The position numbers and the translations under genes were made by a program. Shown one piece after another: positions 1 through 8,366 of a DNA stretch of 13,121 nucleotides (the stretch's first letter is position 1; each line of letters opens with the position of its first letter). The notes under the pieces were generated by a model, which was not told the origin of the DNA, did no database searches, and saw only the letters and a program-made list of their open reading frames with translations. This stretch comes from CAVZLD01 sp964522605. Its GTDB lineage: Bacteria; Planctomycetota; Planctomycetia; Pirellulales; Pirellulaceae. Location: the NCBI GenBank assembly GCA_964522605.1, contig CAZFWV010000187.1, forward strand, positions 1 through 13,121, read 5' to 3'.

Positions 1-303
1 CACTTGAGTACGGATGCTCACGTCATGGTAACTCTGGTCCTCGACAAAAGCATCGGCCTCCCAGTAGTTGAACCCAATCGACGGTCCTGCGGTCGAAGGC
101 GACAGTACGAAACTTCCCTCGGCAACCTCGAACGTTCCTTGGTCAAACGGAGCCGGCAAGGGGGCCCAGGTGACGGGGGCACCATCCGCGTGATCGCCGT
201 CCTCGAAATCATCGAGAAAGGCGATACCCGCCGAGGCGACCAATGGAGCAGCAAATAAGCATGGAAATAGCGCAACGAGTCGTAACGTGTCTCTGCAAAT
301 CAT
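1..303 (-). CDS. Secreted protein, N-terminal part (runs off the window)
   Basis: This is the first 101 codons of a gene on the minus strand; it stays open to base 1, so the C-terminus lies outside the window. The ATG at 303-301 is preceded by a near-perfect Shine-Dalgarno (AAAGGAGGAG, 318-309, minus strand), the strongest in the window. The protein begins with a signal peptide: a short basic start (MICRDTLR), a hydrophobic stretch (LVALFPCLFAAPLVA) and an Ala-Ser-Ala cleavage region. The mature part begins FLDDFEDGD, an acidic opening typical of secreted planctomycete proteins with a concanavalin-like (LamG/DUF1080-type) beta-sandwich, and continues with aromatic, low-lysine sequence. Function is unknown. 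A PEP-CTERM tail beyond the window would fit the family style but cannot be seen. Being a gene is near certain; the domain type is a guess. Confidence 0.8.
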   Translation of the reverse strand, partial: MICRDTLRLVALFPCLFAAPLVASAGIAFLDDFEDGDHADGAPVTWAPLPAPFDQGTFEVAEGSFVLSPSTAGPSIGFNYWEADAFVEDQSYHDVSIRTQV

Positions 304-889
304 TGGATCTCCTCCTTTGCGCGGAGCGCTCAACAGAAATCGAACAACGGCCGATGGATCTCGTTTTTTTGACGCCGCACAAGATCATGCGAGATTCACT
401 CTGCATTTGTCTCAGTCGCGCCGAGATTTGCTGCGAGCTTTACCATTAGGGGCAATTTTGATTTGCGTCCGTGTCTCGTGATTTGTTTCGTCCCCAATTT
501 TGGCGACGCGGGAAGATCACCGTCAACAAACCTCTTGGTGTGAGTCAGGCGATTCGCCAGCACAGCTCGAAATGCAACCTGCGGGCTGGCAGATCTGCGG
601 CCGAGAGAGTCCCTGGGACCACGCGAGCGCGTGGTCTTTGTCGGCGCGAACCACGATCCTGGCGGTGGCGTCATCTCGATTTGACCACTCCACATCTTGA
701 TATGCGAGAATCGGCAACTGTTCGTCTCAGAGCCAACGAGAAAAGCGACTTTCTTACACCTCTCGTAAGACCGGTCCGGGCTTGTCCTAGTTTTCTCGAT
801 CCCTCGTGTCTTCATGTTCGACACGTTAATTGCGCGCCGCAAGCACGCCGGGCCGATCTGCCCAAGAATCACAGCTGCCGTCGGGGGCC
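304..889. other. Gene-free stretch with one hairpin
   Basis: I see no convincing gene in these 586 bases. The frames open here (for example minus 872-396 and plus 471-926) give basic, Arg/Ser-rich, low-complexity translations without recognisable motifs or ribosome binding sites. The left edge is the 5' leader of the minus-strand secreted protein and the right edge is the leader of the broken DUF1579-like gene, so the stretch is divergent and should hold both promoters. No clear -35/-10 pair stood out. The one distinct structure is the 617-636 inverted repeat listed separately. Confidence 0.5.
617..636. repeat. Perfect 9-bp inverted repeat (hairpin)
   Basis: GACCACGCG at 617-625 and CGCGTGGTC at 628-636 are perfect reverse complements separated by AG. 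On the plus strand it is followed by only TTTG, and on the minus strand by no T-run, so it is a poor intrinsic terminator. It sits in the middle of the gene-free stretch and could equally be a protein-binding palindrome. Confidence 0.45.
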
Positions 890-1502
890 ATGTTTCCTCT
901 CAGATCAGCAGAACGGACCATTTTGAGCACAGCGTTGTTTCTTGCGACGTCAATGGTTGTAGGGCAGCCAGACGCCGCCGCTGCGACGATTCCCAACCCG
1001 ATCGCCAAAGAGCTGCAGTTCTTTGTCGGTGAGTGGACCTCAGAAGGCTCTGTGCAGGGTACACCAATCCAAGGTGCACTTACCCTGAAATGGTCACCTG
1101 AACAATCTTGTCTCGTCGGTGATCATCGTGTCCAGCTCGGAGGCGAAGAGATTCGCGGCAGCGCAGCGTGGGGATGGGATTCGGCAACCGAGGAGCTGCT
1201 TTGGACTAAAGTTGCTCCATCAAGGTTTTGAAATGATTGGAGTTGATCCTCAATCTAAGAAGCTGATGCACTGGATCTTCAGTATTGCGGGGGGCTACGG
1301 TACGGGCGAATGGTCCAAGGAGGGCGATGCCTGGGAGTTGAAATGGTCCGGCTTCCTTCCCAACAAAGCCAAGTACGAGGGGACGTCATATCTCCAAAGA
1401 ATTGACGCCAATACGCATACCTGGCAGATGAGAGACGTCAAGAGGAACGGGGAAAAGGTTCCTGATTACCCAGTTGTTACCTTCCGCCGGTCGGGCAGTT
1501 GA
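890..1502 (+). pseudogene. Secreted DUF1579-like protein, broken by a +1 frameshift
   Basis: Two overlapping frames together encode one protein of about 203 residues. The first frame starts at ATG 890 (after TCGGGGG) with a signal peptide (hydrophobic ILSTALFLATSMVVG, then AAAA) and the family motif LQFFVGEWTSEG. It stops at TGA 1229-1231. The second frame picks up at GAA 1230 with FEMIGVDPQSKKLMHW and ends at TGA 1500-1502 with VVTFRRSG. Removing one T from the TTTT run at 1226-1229 makes the reading frame continuous. Relatives (one is at 12101-12613) are small secreted lipocalin-like beta-barrel proteins of unknown ligand, with a conserved FVGxW-xEG opening and a central G-(W/V)-DP-x-(S/R)-K. 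The rest of both halves is intact, so the break is recent, a sequencing error, or a programmed shift at TTT-TGA. Confidence 0.75.
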
Positions 1503-1720
1503 CAGGAAGGGCTACTCGACTAGCCATGGGCTCCGCGTTGTCGGCGGGCCTCGTTCCGCGCGCGTTCGGACGATGATGGCTTCATTGCCGGTGTTCACAC
1601 TCTCACAGCAGGTGCCCAATCATCAAGACTTTAAGTAGCTGGTACCCAATGCGCTCTGCGGTAAGCCGTCGATCACCGCGGATGAGCCCTGCAACGAGCG
1701 ACAACCATTTGTCTTGAAGA
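1503..1720. other. Convergent intergenic spacer
   Basis: This is the gap between the broken plus-strand DUF1579-like gene and the minus-strand macro-like gene, which point at each other. No terminator with a T-tract and no ORF with recognisable content was seen. Confidence 0.4.
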
Positions 1721-2764
1721 TCACCCGAGAGTTGGTTGCTTGCCTGCGAAATTCGCAATGTCCCCGTTTTCATCAAAATCGCTCACGAGTTGTTGGACGC
1801 ATGGTTGTGATCGCGAATGGCTCACCACGGCAATGTCGAGACCGGAATCAGAATAGAGATGGAGCGAGCGACGAATCGCATTCATGATCCAATCCAGCTC
1901 ATTCCCAAACGCTCCGCCTCCCACGAGAGTCAGGAACAACACGTTGTTTCCGGTCCGGGCCGCATTGACAATCGCCGCACAGAGCGTGGCTTCGTAGGAC
2001 GCTTCGAGCACGAGGGTCGCGAAGGGTGCCCAGGCTTCCCGCCGATGGTGCGTATACGCAATTGGCAGTGCGGAACAATACGCCTGCGAGACTGTATGCG
2101 ACGCATTGTCGAGTGTAACCTGAGTGTCCCATTGCAGGCCGATTTGAAGCGATTGTCGTAGTCGATCGCGCTCCAACTCGTCCAGGGTGCTCAGTTTGTG
2201 GTGGATCTCATTCAAGCCGTCTGCTGAAGGTAATGCGTAACCGTTCGTCATTTGCCACAGTCGCTGCTGAGCGTTTCCGAGCAAATCGCCGATTCCGGCT
2301 AGGCAATCGATCTGGTTATCCTCGGATTGGCCAATTCGTCCATTGACCTCAACAAAGTAGTTGCGAAAGATCGTGCCTGCCCCGGCGGCAATCGCGCAGG
2401 CCGGACCTTGTGTCGGATCGCGCTCGTAGATCCCAACACCCCACTCCGGCGTCGCGTCGGGTGTCACCATCTCAAGGAGATTGAATTGAGATGCAACCTG
2501 GAACAGTGCGTTCCGGTTGTTGGAATCCCGATGAAGCTGTTGGACATCCGCGATGACTTCACGAACGGAAATCGGGCGTGGATCTCGAACGATGCTTCGG
2601 GCAAGTTCACGAAGTTGGCCGAGCGTCGGCGTTTCCAGCTGGCCGTACAACCAGGACCTGCCATTCCGGCGCGAACACAATCGTGGCCCATCGAGCATGA
2701 GATGCTCCCGAACATCTTCCGCAGAACGCTCGGAGCAACCTGTAAGATCCTCGAACCATGTCAT
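1721..2764 (-). CDS. Macro-domain-like protein (putative ADP-ribose-binding or processing)
   Basis: Encodes 347 residues. The start chosen is the ATG at 2764-2762 (MTWFEDLTGCSERSAEDVRE); the frame is open to an ATG at 2944, but those extra 60 residues are Pro/Ser-rich and do not look conserved. Visible blocks: GQLETPTLGQL (41-51); FQVASQFNLLE (88-98); TQGPACAIA (118-126) with RNYF (134-137); VLEASYEATL (252-261); and LVGGGAFGNELDWI (280-293) followed by the strand GLDIAVVSHS (308-317). A glycine-rich GGGAFGN loop after a hydrophobic strand, an AS-x-FN-x-LE block and a final (L/I)D-(I/V)-x-(V/L)-V-S strand fit the macro-domain fold, which binds or hydrolyses ADP-ribose derivatives. I match by motif memory only. 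No signal peptide, so cytoplasmic. It is divergent from the nuclease/HerA operon and could belong to the same island. The fold assignment is moderate; activity is unknown. Confidence 0.6.
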   Translation of the reverse strand: MTWFEDLTGCSERSAEDVREHLMLDGPRLCSRRNGRSWLYGQLETPTLGQLRELARSIVRDPRPISVREVIADVQQLHRDSNNRNALFQVASQFNLLEMVTPDATPEWGVGIYERDPTQGPACAIAAGAGTIFRNYFVEVNGRIGQSEDNQIDCLAGIGDLLGNAQQRLWQMTNGYALPSADGLNEIHHKLSTLDELERDRLRQSLQIGLQWDTQVTLDNASHTVSQAYCSALPIAYTHHRREAWAPFATLVLEASYEATLCAAIVNAARTGNNVLFLTLVGGGAFGNELDWIMNAIRRSLHLYSDSGLDIAVVSHSRSQPCVQQLVSDFDENGDIANFAGKQPTLG

Positions 2765-3136
2765 GATTGGACCTGCGGCAGAAAGTGATATCCCAAAAAC
2801 GGCCGGTTTCCGCGGCTGTGGAATGGGAATTGGCGGGACGGATCGGCAGGACATCCCCACCATTTCTTGTGGTGCATTATCGCTTGCAGGCCATTGTGGG
2901 TCGAGCATGTCTTGGTTGGTAGCGGCGTCAGACGCCACTAGCATGGCGGTCGACCGAAGGCGAACTACGCTCCATTGTCCCGCATCGCTGTTTTGGGTGT
3001 GCTAGGCTCTCTTGGGCAATCCGACCCACTTACGCGGACAGTAGACATGGCAGGAGCCCGGCTTTCTTCACAACACGGATCTTCAGACCTGTGCCTTCCA
3101 GGTGCATCCTCGTGATCTGATTCTTCCAGTTGTCTC
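2765..3136. other. Divergent intergenic region upstream of the three-gene operon
   Basis: This region of 372 bases separates the start of the macro-like gene from the start of the nuclease gene, so it should hold promoters for both directions. I find no convincing -35/-10 pair and no palindromic operator. If the macro-like gene uses its upstream ATG (2944), the true gap is 192 bases. A short open minus-strand frame near 3110-3036 gives a lysine/valine-rich peptide I do not recognise; it could be the tail of an older gene. Confidence 0.35.
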
Positions 3137-4285
3137 ATGGCGGTCCTTTCACAGCAGCCGAATGACCTCGTGGCTCCAGCCGGACTGGGCCCCGACGGCC
3201 GCACCGCGCCGCTTCGAGAACTTGGACTCGAGCCACAAACGAGCACATCGGCGACTGGACCCACGATTGAGCAACTGCTGGCTAGTGCAGCACCAGGTCA
3301 AGTACAGCTGGTGCACTGCACGAGCGTCAGAGACGACCTGCGACGGATCGAACGTGTCGGCCAGCAGCAGATCGGCGAAGGGAGTGTGGTCGCCTGCATC
3401 TGGAGTGAACTGCCGAGTGTGGCCGGAGTGATCGATGAAATCCTCGATCGTCTGGCACAGGCAGCCGGCGCTCTGTGGCCGAATTGGTATGGCTGCTCCA
3501 ATATCCAACAAGAGGGAGATTTCTTCACGACCGGCAAAGGTGCGGGGCGAGTCCTCAGCCACTGGTATCGTGCCGCCGCAACGCGCTGTCGCGACTCGCA
3601 ACTGCCCCGGCTGGTCGACTTCGCCCCCGCAGTCCAGCTGCAGCAGCTGGCGCTGGCGATCAGTCCCGACCGGCTCGTGCTTACGCTGGCCGTCGAAGCC
3701 GACACGTGTCCCCCGGATCGGCTAATCGGTCTGGCCCGGGGAGCGGAGTGGCTCGCACTCAACACCTCCTCACCCGTGCTCGTACTCGTCCCCGATGCGC
3801 TGGCTGAATCGGTTGCGTTGGACCCAATCAGTTTCGCGGCAATTCGTCTGGGAGCGAGCGAAACGTCAACTGCCTTGCCGGCCGAGGAGAAGCGGCATCT
3901 GCTGATCTGGCCGATCCGCGGCAGGCCACACCCCAACAGTGTCGGAGAGCAACTTTTGGCGGCGGCAATCCGGGCCGACGATGATCTTCGTGACCTGTTT
4001 CTGTTCAATGAGTACGTGGACTCGATCCAGGGCCATCGCTTCCTGGCAGACCTGTTGTGGCGAGAAGGGAAAGTTGTCGTCGAGGTCGACGGCTACGTCT
4101 GGCACAGTGATCCGACGTCCTTTTCGCGTGACCGCCAGCGTGACTACGAGCTGCTGATCAGCGGCTATTTCACACTGCGACTTCCCCACCATGAAGTCGT
4201 GGAAGATGTCCAGGGGGCAATCACCAAGATTCGGCAGCTGGTGATGTTTCGCCGCCAACAATCCTTACCTTTTGGAGCCAACTGA
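3137..4285 (+). CDS. DUF559/Vsr-like PD-(D/E)XK endonuclease with an unknown N-terminal domain
   Basis: Encodes 382 residues; first gene of a three-gene operon. The C-terminal 115 residues match the DUF559/very-short-patch-repair nuclease fold: E271 (SVGEQLLAAAI), D305 (RFLADLLW), the core VVVEVDGYVWH with E316 and D318, H323, RDRQRDYELL (331-340) and GYFTLRLP (343-350). In this family these residues bind metal and cut DNA, and all expected acidic positions are present, so it is probably active. Residues 1-260 are not recognised: a low-complexity start, then a conserved-looking region CIWSELPSVAGVIDEI (87-102) and ALWPNWYG (112-119). No signal or membrane segment. The ATG at 3137 lacks an obvious Shine-Dalgarno, so the exact start is uncertain. 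The stop TGA (4283-4285) shares its A with the next ATG (TGATG), which indicates translational coupling. Likely the effector of a DNA-targeting defence module (inference). Confidence 0.8.
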   Translation: MAVLSQQPNDLVAPAGLGPDGRTAPLRELGLEPQTSTSATGPTIEQLLASAAPGQVQLVHCTSVRDDLRRIERVGQQQIGEGSVVACIWSELPSVAGVIDEILDRLAQAAGALWPNWYGCSNIQQEGDFFTTGKGAGRVLSHWYRAAATRCRDSQLPRLVDFAPAVQLQQLALAISPDRLVLTLAVEADTCPPDRLIGLARGAEWLALNTSSPVLVLVPDALAESVALDPISFAAIRLGASETSTALPAEEKRHLLIWPIRGRPHPNSVGEQLLAAAIRADDDLRDLFLFNEYVDSIQGHRFLADLLWREGKVVVEVDGYVWHSDPTSFSRDRQRDYELLISGYFTLRLPHHEVVEDVQGAITKIRQLVMFRRQQSLPFGAN

Positions 4286-4944
4286 TGGTCCCAGATCCGA
4301 CTCCCTATCAGACGCTATTCCTGTGGCGGTTATTGTCCTGCGGCGGCAGCGGATTTCAGAACGAGATGAAGCCGGAGCTGCCCGCCAAAGAGCGCGCGTC
4401 TCTGGAACGCGCCGGATTGATCAGTACGGAACCGCGACCCAAACCCCAAGCGGGTCGCAGAAGCGTCCGGGCCAACTTCATCACGCTGACCGATTTGGGA
4501 TGGAAGTGGGCCGCAGAGCACCTGGACGCGCCCATCTCAACTCGCTCGACAGCTGCCGCTCCCATTCTGCAATCCATCATGGGCCGGCTGAAATCCGACC
4601 TGCAGCGTCATGAGCGGTCGTTGGCGGAGTTCATCTCGGGTACCGAACCGAGTCCGTCCACGAAACCCATCGACGACCGCCCGGTGCCGGACCGCGTGCG
4701 TGCCGCATACCGCGAGCTGACCGGTGGGCGGTTCGTCTCGCGGGTTCGGCTGGCCGATCTGAGAACTCGACTGAACGATATTCCGCGTGATTCGCTCGAT
4801 CGGGCCTTGCTGCAGATGGAGCGTGAAGAGCTGCTGGTCTGCTACCCACTGGACAACGTACGGGAGCTCTATCCCGCGGATGAGCAGGCTGCCCTGTTGA
4901 ACAGCGCCGGGCAACAACGACACGTGATTTACATGGAGAACTGA
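4285..4944 (+). CDS. Winged-helix protein linking the nuclease and the ATPase
   Basis: Encodes 219 residues. The start ATG at 4285 overlaps the nuclease stop by one base and is preceded by GGAG at a good distance. Two helical modules can be seen. Residues about 5-85 have helices, a basic patch (EPRPKPQAGRRSVRANF) and ITLTDLGWKWAAEHL, reading like a MarR/PadR-type winged helix (LT-x-x-G-x-x-x-A). Residues about 135-195 contain a second winged helix: RVRAAYRELTGG, VRLADLRTRL, DSLDRALLQMEREE and LLVCYPLDN. The tail ends RHVIYMEN. The middle (85-130) is a Ser/Pro/Arg linker. Such two-winged-helix proteins often act as DNA-binding adaptors beside large ATPases (compare MukE/JetB-like partners of SMC systems), but I see no specific family match. 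Expected cytoplasmic, probably contacting the downstream ATPase. Only one base separates its stop from the next start. Confidence 0.75.
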   Translation: MVPDPTPYQTLFLWRLLSCGGSGFQNEMKPELPAKERASLERAGLISTEPRPKPQAGRRSVRANFITLTDLGWKWAAEHLDAPISTRSTAAAPILQSIMGRLKSDLQRHERSLAEFISGTEPSPSTKPIDDRPVPDRVRAAYRELTGGRFVSRVRLADLRTRLNDIPRDSLDRALLQMEREELLVCYPLDNVRELYPADEQAALLNSAGQQRHVIYMEN

Positions 4945-4945
4945 C

Positions 4946-7900
4946 ATGAAGGACAGCCTGAAACTCTTGCGCTCGGCGGACTTCGACTGGGCAATGCACT
5001 TGCAGGGCGTTTGGGACGACCCCGCGTACGATGTGCCGAGCTTTCAATCATCTCTGCGTTACGAATTGAGCAGCAGGCTGGATCAACTGCGCGAGAGCAA
5101 GAATGCCGCGTCGCCGCTAGGCTGGGTCTTATTCGGCAGCGGTGGTTCCGGTAAGACCCATCTCCTGTCGGTCCTGCGCCGCAAGTCGTTCGCTCGCCAC
5201 ATCGCCTTTGTGCTGGTCGATATGACCGATGTGCACGACTTCTGGGCGACTGTGCTGTTGGGCTATTTCAACTCGCTGCAGCAAATCCAGGCTGACGGAA
5301 AGCCCCAGCGAATCGCCCTGCTCGAAAAACTGCTCGGACTGGTCGTTCCCGAGGAATCATTGCCACAGGTCATCGACGGTTTGCGGAGTGCTCAGCCCGA
5401 GCGGTTGGCCAGTTCGAGCGCCGAACTCATCGGCAGCTTGGGCCGCCGCCACGCGAAGGAGACGCTGCTGCACCAGGACGTGATCCGGGCCCTGATCGCA
5501 CTCAACTCCGACGACTTCGCGACGGTCAGTATTGGCATGACGTGGCTCAATGGACACCCGATCGAGGCGACTGATCGCCAGATGTACGGCTTCACTCCCA
5601 ATAAGAAGTCGGCCCGCGAGATCGTCCGGGGGTTGTCGTGGTTGATGAGCCTGGTGGGACCCACGGTCCTGGCTTTTGACCAGCTCGATCCGATTGTCTC
5701 TCAACTGAACCTCCTGAAGGGAGCTCCTGAAGGTGACGCAGTGTGTGAGGAGATCGCGGTCGCCAGATCGATCGTCGAGAACATCGCGTGTGGATTGGGC
5801 TCGCTGCGCGATCTGACTTGCCGAACCCTGACCGTGATCTCCTGTCTGGAGGCCACTTGGGAGTTGTTCGTGCGGCAAATGGGGTTGGACGCCCATGCGG
5901 ATCGCTTTGAACCCGGTCGGAGGCTCGGCGCCATCAATCAGCCGGCCGTGGCCGAGGCCATTGTGCGTGCCCGGATGGAGGCGGCTCAGCGCCTGACGGG
6001 GGTGTGCCCGCCGTACCCCACGTGGCCCTTTGCTGTCGAGGCGTTTCAAGATGTTCAGGGAGTCTCGCCTCGTCAAATTCTCAAGTTGTGCTACGCGCAT
6101 CGAAGACGTTGTCTGAAGCGCGGCGATGTTGCGGAGCTACGACGATTGTCGGTCGACGCGAATCAGGGACCCGACAACGACGACACCTGCGAGGCCCTCG
6201 GTCACCTCGATCAACGGCTGGCCGACTACTGCAGACGGGTCGCTCCCGGTGCATTGTTGGAGGAGAAGGCGGATGACGAATGCCTGGGGCCGTTGCTTGA
6301 AACGGCAGCCCGCGCTGCTGTGCTGGAAGCTTCCTTGCCAGTGAACGTCGATGCAGTCGTTGACGTGGACTTCCACAATGACAAGAAGATCCAGTCGCTC
6401 CACGCGCGTCTCCGCTTGATCCACAACAACGAAGGGGATCGCGAAGATCACTTCTGTCTGCGCGCACTGCAACGTGACCACCACCTTGCCTTTCAAGCAC
6501 GGTTGAAGGCTGCCATGACGCAGTCGGGAATCGACCATCGGCTGACTTTCCGCCGGCTGGCCATCGTCCGCTCGCGGCCCCTTCCCACAGGACCCGCCAC
6601 TCAGAAGCTGGTCGAGGAATTCCAGCGTGCCGGGGGCGTCTTTGTGCGGCCGTCCGAGGATGACCTGCGAACGCTGTGGGCGGTCCAGCGGCTATTCGCG
6701 GAGAAAGATCCGTACTTGCACGACTGGTTGGCGTCCCGCCGACCCGTCACGCGACTGCCCCTGCTCCACGAACTGATTCCGTCTCTGGCCGCGCCGGCTA
6801 CGCCCGTTAATCCCCAGCCGCTCGCTGCACAGCAGAACGACGACCGAGCCGTCCCCGTGAAAAATCCTGCGAGGCACGAAGATCCCCAGCCGCAGCCGAC
6901 ACTCGCGCCCCCGTTGCCTGCATCGGTTCCTCCGCTGCTCCCGCAACAAGGCGACAAAAACGAAATTCCGCCGGATAAGGTAGCGGGAAAGACTGCCTGC
7001 GCCCATCAGAAACCGATGAACCTGCCGCTGGGACGGAAGCGGATCGGGGAAGCTCCGCTGACGATGCGGTTGAGCAACCTGAGTCAACACACGGTCATCC
7101 TGGCCGGCGCGGGCTCGGGCAAGACCGTCTTGCTGCGTCGTCTGATCGAGGAAGCAGCGCTGCTCGGAACACCGGCGATCGTAATCGATTGTGCCAACGA
7201 TCTGTCCAGCCTCGGGCAAGCATGGCCACGAGTTCCCGAATCGTGGACCGCGGAGGACCAAGCCAAAGCGCGAGAGTATCAGGCAAAGACGGAGGTCGTG
7301 GTCTGGACTCCCGGCAAAGATGCGGGCAATCCTCTTGTACTGAGACCGTTGCCGGATTTTGCGGCCATCACCGATGATCCGGATGAGCTACAGGAAGCCA
7401 TTCTGATGGCGTGTGAATACTTGCGGCCACTGGTGGCTCCCGGCAACAATCTTGCGGCCAAGAAGAAGAACGGCATCCTGCAGAAGGCGATGCGGCATTT
7501 CGCAAAGCAGGGAGGCTCCAGCCTGGCCGATTTCGCTGAGTTGCTCAGCGATTTGCCACCCGAAGCAGGTCTTCAAGTGCAGAAGGAATCCAAGCTGGCA
7601 CTTGACATCGCCGACACACTGCGAGTGCAAATGGAAATCGATCCGTTGTTGCGTCCTCGCGGCCATGCCCTGGATCCAGCAGTTCTCTTGGGTGATGTGC
7701 CGGGCTGCAAGAAAGTGCGCATTTCGGTCATCAACCTGATGGGCCTGCCGAGCCTGGAATTTCAGCAACAGTTTTTGAACCAGCTGGCGATGACCCTGTT
7801 CGGCTGGATCAAGAAGCACCCGTGTCCCCCCGGGCGCGCTCTGCGCGGCCTCTTGGCGATCGACGAAGCACGGGACTTCGTACCCTCGATCAAGACCTCC

Positions 7901-8350
7901 GTGTGCAAAGAGAGCTTGAAGCGTCTGACGGCCCAGGCCCGCAAGTATGCCCTGGGCTTGCTGTTCGCGACGCAGCATCCCAAAGACATTGACAACAAAT
8001 TGGTCGCCAATTGCTCGACACACTTCTACGGTAAAGCGAATGCGCCGGCGGCCATCGACGCGATCAAGGAGCAGATTCAGTTGCGAGGCGGATACGGAGG
8101 CGATGTCGCCAAGCTGCCCAAGGGCCAGTTCTACGCCTACAATGCCGATGCAGGTATGAAGGCTCCTGAGAAGGTTCAAGTGCCGCTGTGTCTCTCATAC
8201 CACCGGCCAAATCCGCTGGATGGACAGCAAATCATGAAGCTGGCCAAAGAATGTCGCGAACAGCTGCCGTCCCCAACGCCAGCCCCGCAGCCCGCATGGG
8301 ATCCTTGCCCGAACAACACGGATGTCCCGCACATGTCCGAACTCGTGTAG
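4946..8350 (+). CDS. Dual ATPase: AAA/STAND-like domain fused to a HerA/FtsK-like translocase
   Basis: Encodes 1134 residues. The ATG follows the previous stop after one base, with GGAG nine bases upstream. Domain order: (1) residues about 40-400 form a P-loop ATPase with Walker A GSGGSGKT (64-71), Walker B VLAFDQLDP (241-249), a sensor-like strand TLTVISCLEATW (294-305) and a lid-like GVSPRQILKLC (372-382), reminiscent of Orc/STAND-like ATPases; (2) residues about 400-605 are an unrecognised alpha/beta region with RRLAIVRSRPLP and GGVFVRPSEDDL; (3) a Pro/Ala/Gln-rich flexible linker, 610-690; (4) residues about 690-1100 form a HerA/DUF87-type motor with Walker A GAGSGKT (721-727), Walker B LLAIDEARDF (969-978), a sensor Gln in LLFATQHPKDID (1005-1016) and basic QARK (997-1000). 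HerA proteins form hexameric DNA-pumping rings. No transmembrane helix is seen, which argues against a conjugative coupling protein. Probably the sensing and translocating core of the operon (inference). Confidence 0.85.
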   Translation: MKDSLKLLRSADFDWAMHLQGVWDDPAYDVPSFQSSLRYELSSRLDQLRESKNAASPLGWVLFGSGGSGKTHLLSVLRRKSFARHIAFVLVDMTDVHDFWATVLLGYFNSLQQIQADGKPQRIALLEKLLGLVVPEESLPQVIDGLRSAQPERLASSSAELIGSLGRRHAKETLLHQDVIRALIALNSDDFATVSIGMTWLNGHPIEATDRQMYGFTPNKKSAREIVRGLSWLMSLVGPTVLAFDQLDPIVSQLNLLKGAPEGDAVCEEIAVARSIVENIACGLGSLRDLTCRTLTVISCLEATWELFVRQMGLDAHADRFEPGRRLGAINQPAVAEAIVRARMEAAQRLTGVCPPYPTWPFAVEAFQDVQGVSPRQILKLCYAHRRRCLKRGDVAELRRLSVDANQGPDNDDTCEALGHLDQRLADYCRRVAPGALLEEKADDECLGPLLETAARAAVLEASLPVNVDAVVDVDFHNDKKIQSLHARLRLIHNNEGDREDHFCLRALQRDHHLAFQARLKAAMTQSGIDHRLTFRRLAIVRSRPLPTGPATQKLVEEFQRAGGVFVRPSEDDLRTLWAVQRLFAEKDPYLHDWLASRRPVTRLPLLHELIPSLAAPATPVNPQPLAAQQNDDRAVPVKNPARHEDPQPQPTLAPPLPASVPPLLPQQGDKNEIPPDKVAGKTACAHQKPMNLPLGRKRIGEAPLTMRLSNLSQHTVILAGAGSGKTVLLRRLIEEAALLGTPAIVIDCANDLSSLGQAWPRVPESWTAEDQAKAREYQAKTEVVVWTPGKDAGNPLVLRPLPDFAAITDDPDELQEAILMACEYLRPLVAPGNNLAAKKKNGILQKAMRHFAKQGGSSLADFAELLSDLPPEAGLQVQKESKLALDIADTLRVQMEIDPLLRPRGHALDPAVLLGDVPGCKKVRISVINLMGLPSLEFQQQFLNQLAMTLFGWIKKHPCPPGRALRGLLAIDEARDFVPSIKTSVCKESLKRLTAQARKYALGLLFATQHPKDIDNKLVANCSTHFYGKANAPAAIDAIKEQIQLRGGYGGDVAKLPKGQFYAYNADAGMKAPEKVQVPLCLSYHRPNPLDGQQIMKLAKECREQLPSPTPAPQPAWDPCPNNTDVPHMSELV

Positions 8351-8366
8351 TCTCCCTCGGCTTGTG

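Noticed and set aside
617..636. Intrinsic terminator
   Set aside because: The hairpin is perfect but lacks a T-tract and does not follow a gene on either strand.
805..825. CGTGTC/GACACG inverted repeat with nine-base loop
   Set aside because: Six base pairs with a long loop is expected by chance at this GC content.
396..872. 158-codon minus-strand open frame
   Set aside because: Basic, motif-free translation, no ribosome binding site, overlapped by equally long meaningless frames on the other strand.
3036..3110. Short minus-strand peptide with LKIRVVKKAG
   Set aside because: 24 codons, no start signal and no family recognised; could be a gene tail but cannot be supported.
5357..6100. 247-codon minus-strand frame
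   Set aside because: Shadow of the dual-ATPase gene, Arg/His/Gln-rich with no motif.
4946..8350. Type IV coupling protein (TraG/VirD4) of a conjugation system
   Set aside because: No transmembrane segment, no relaxase or other conjugation gene nearby, and an extra AAA domain that coupling proteins lack.
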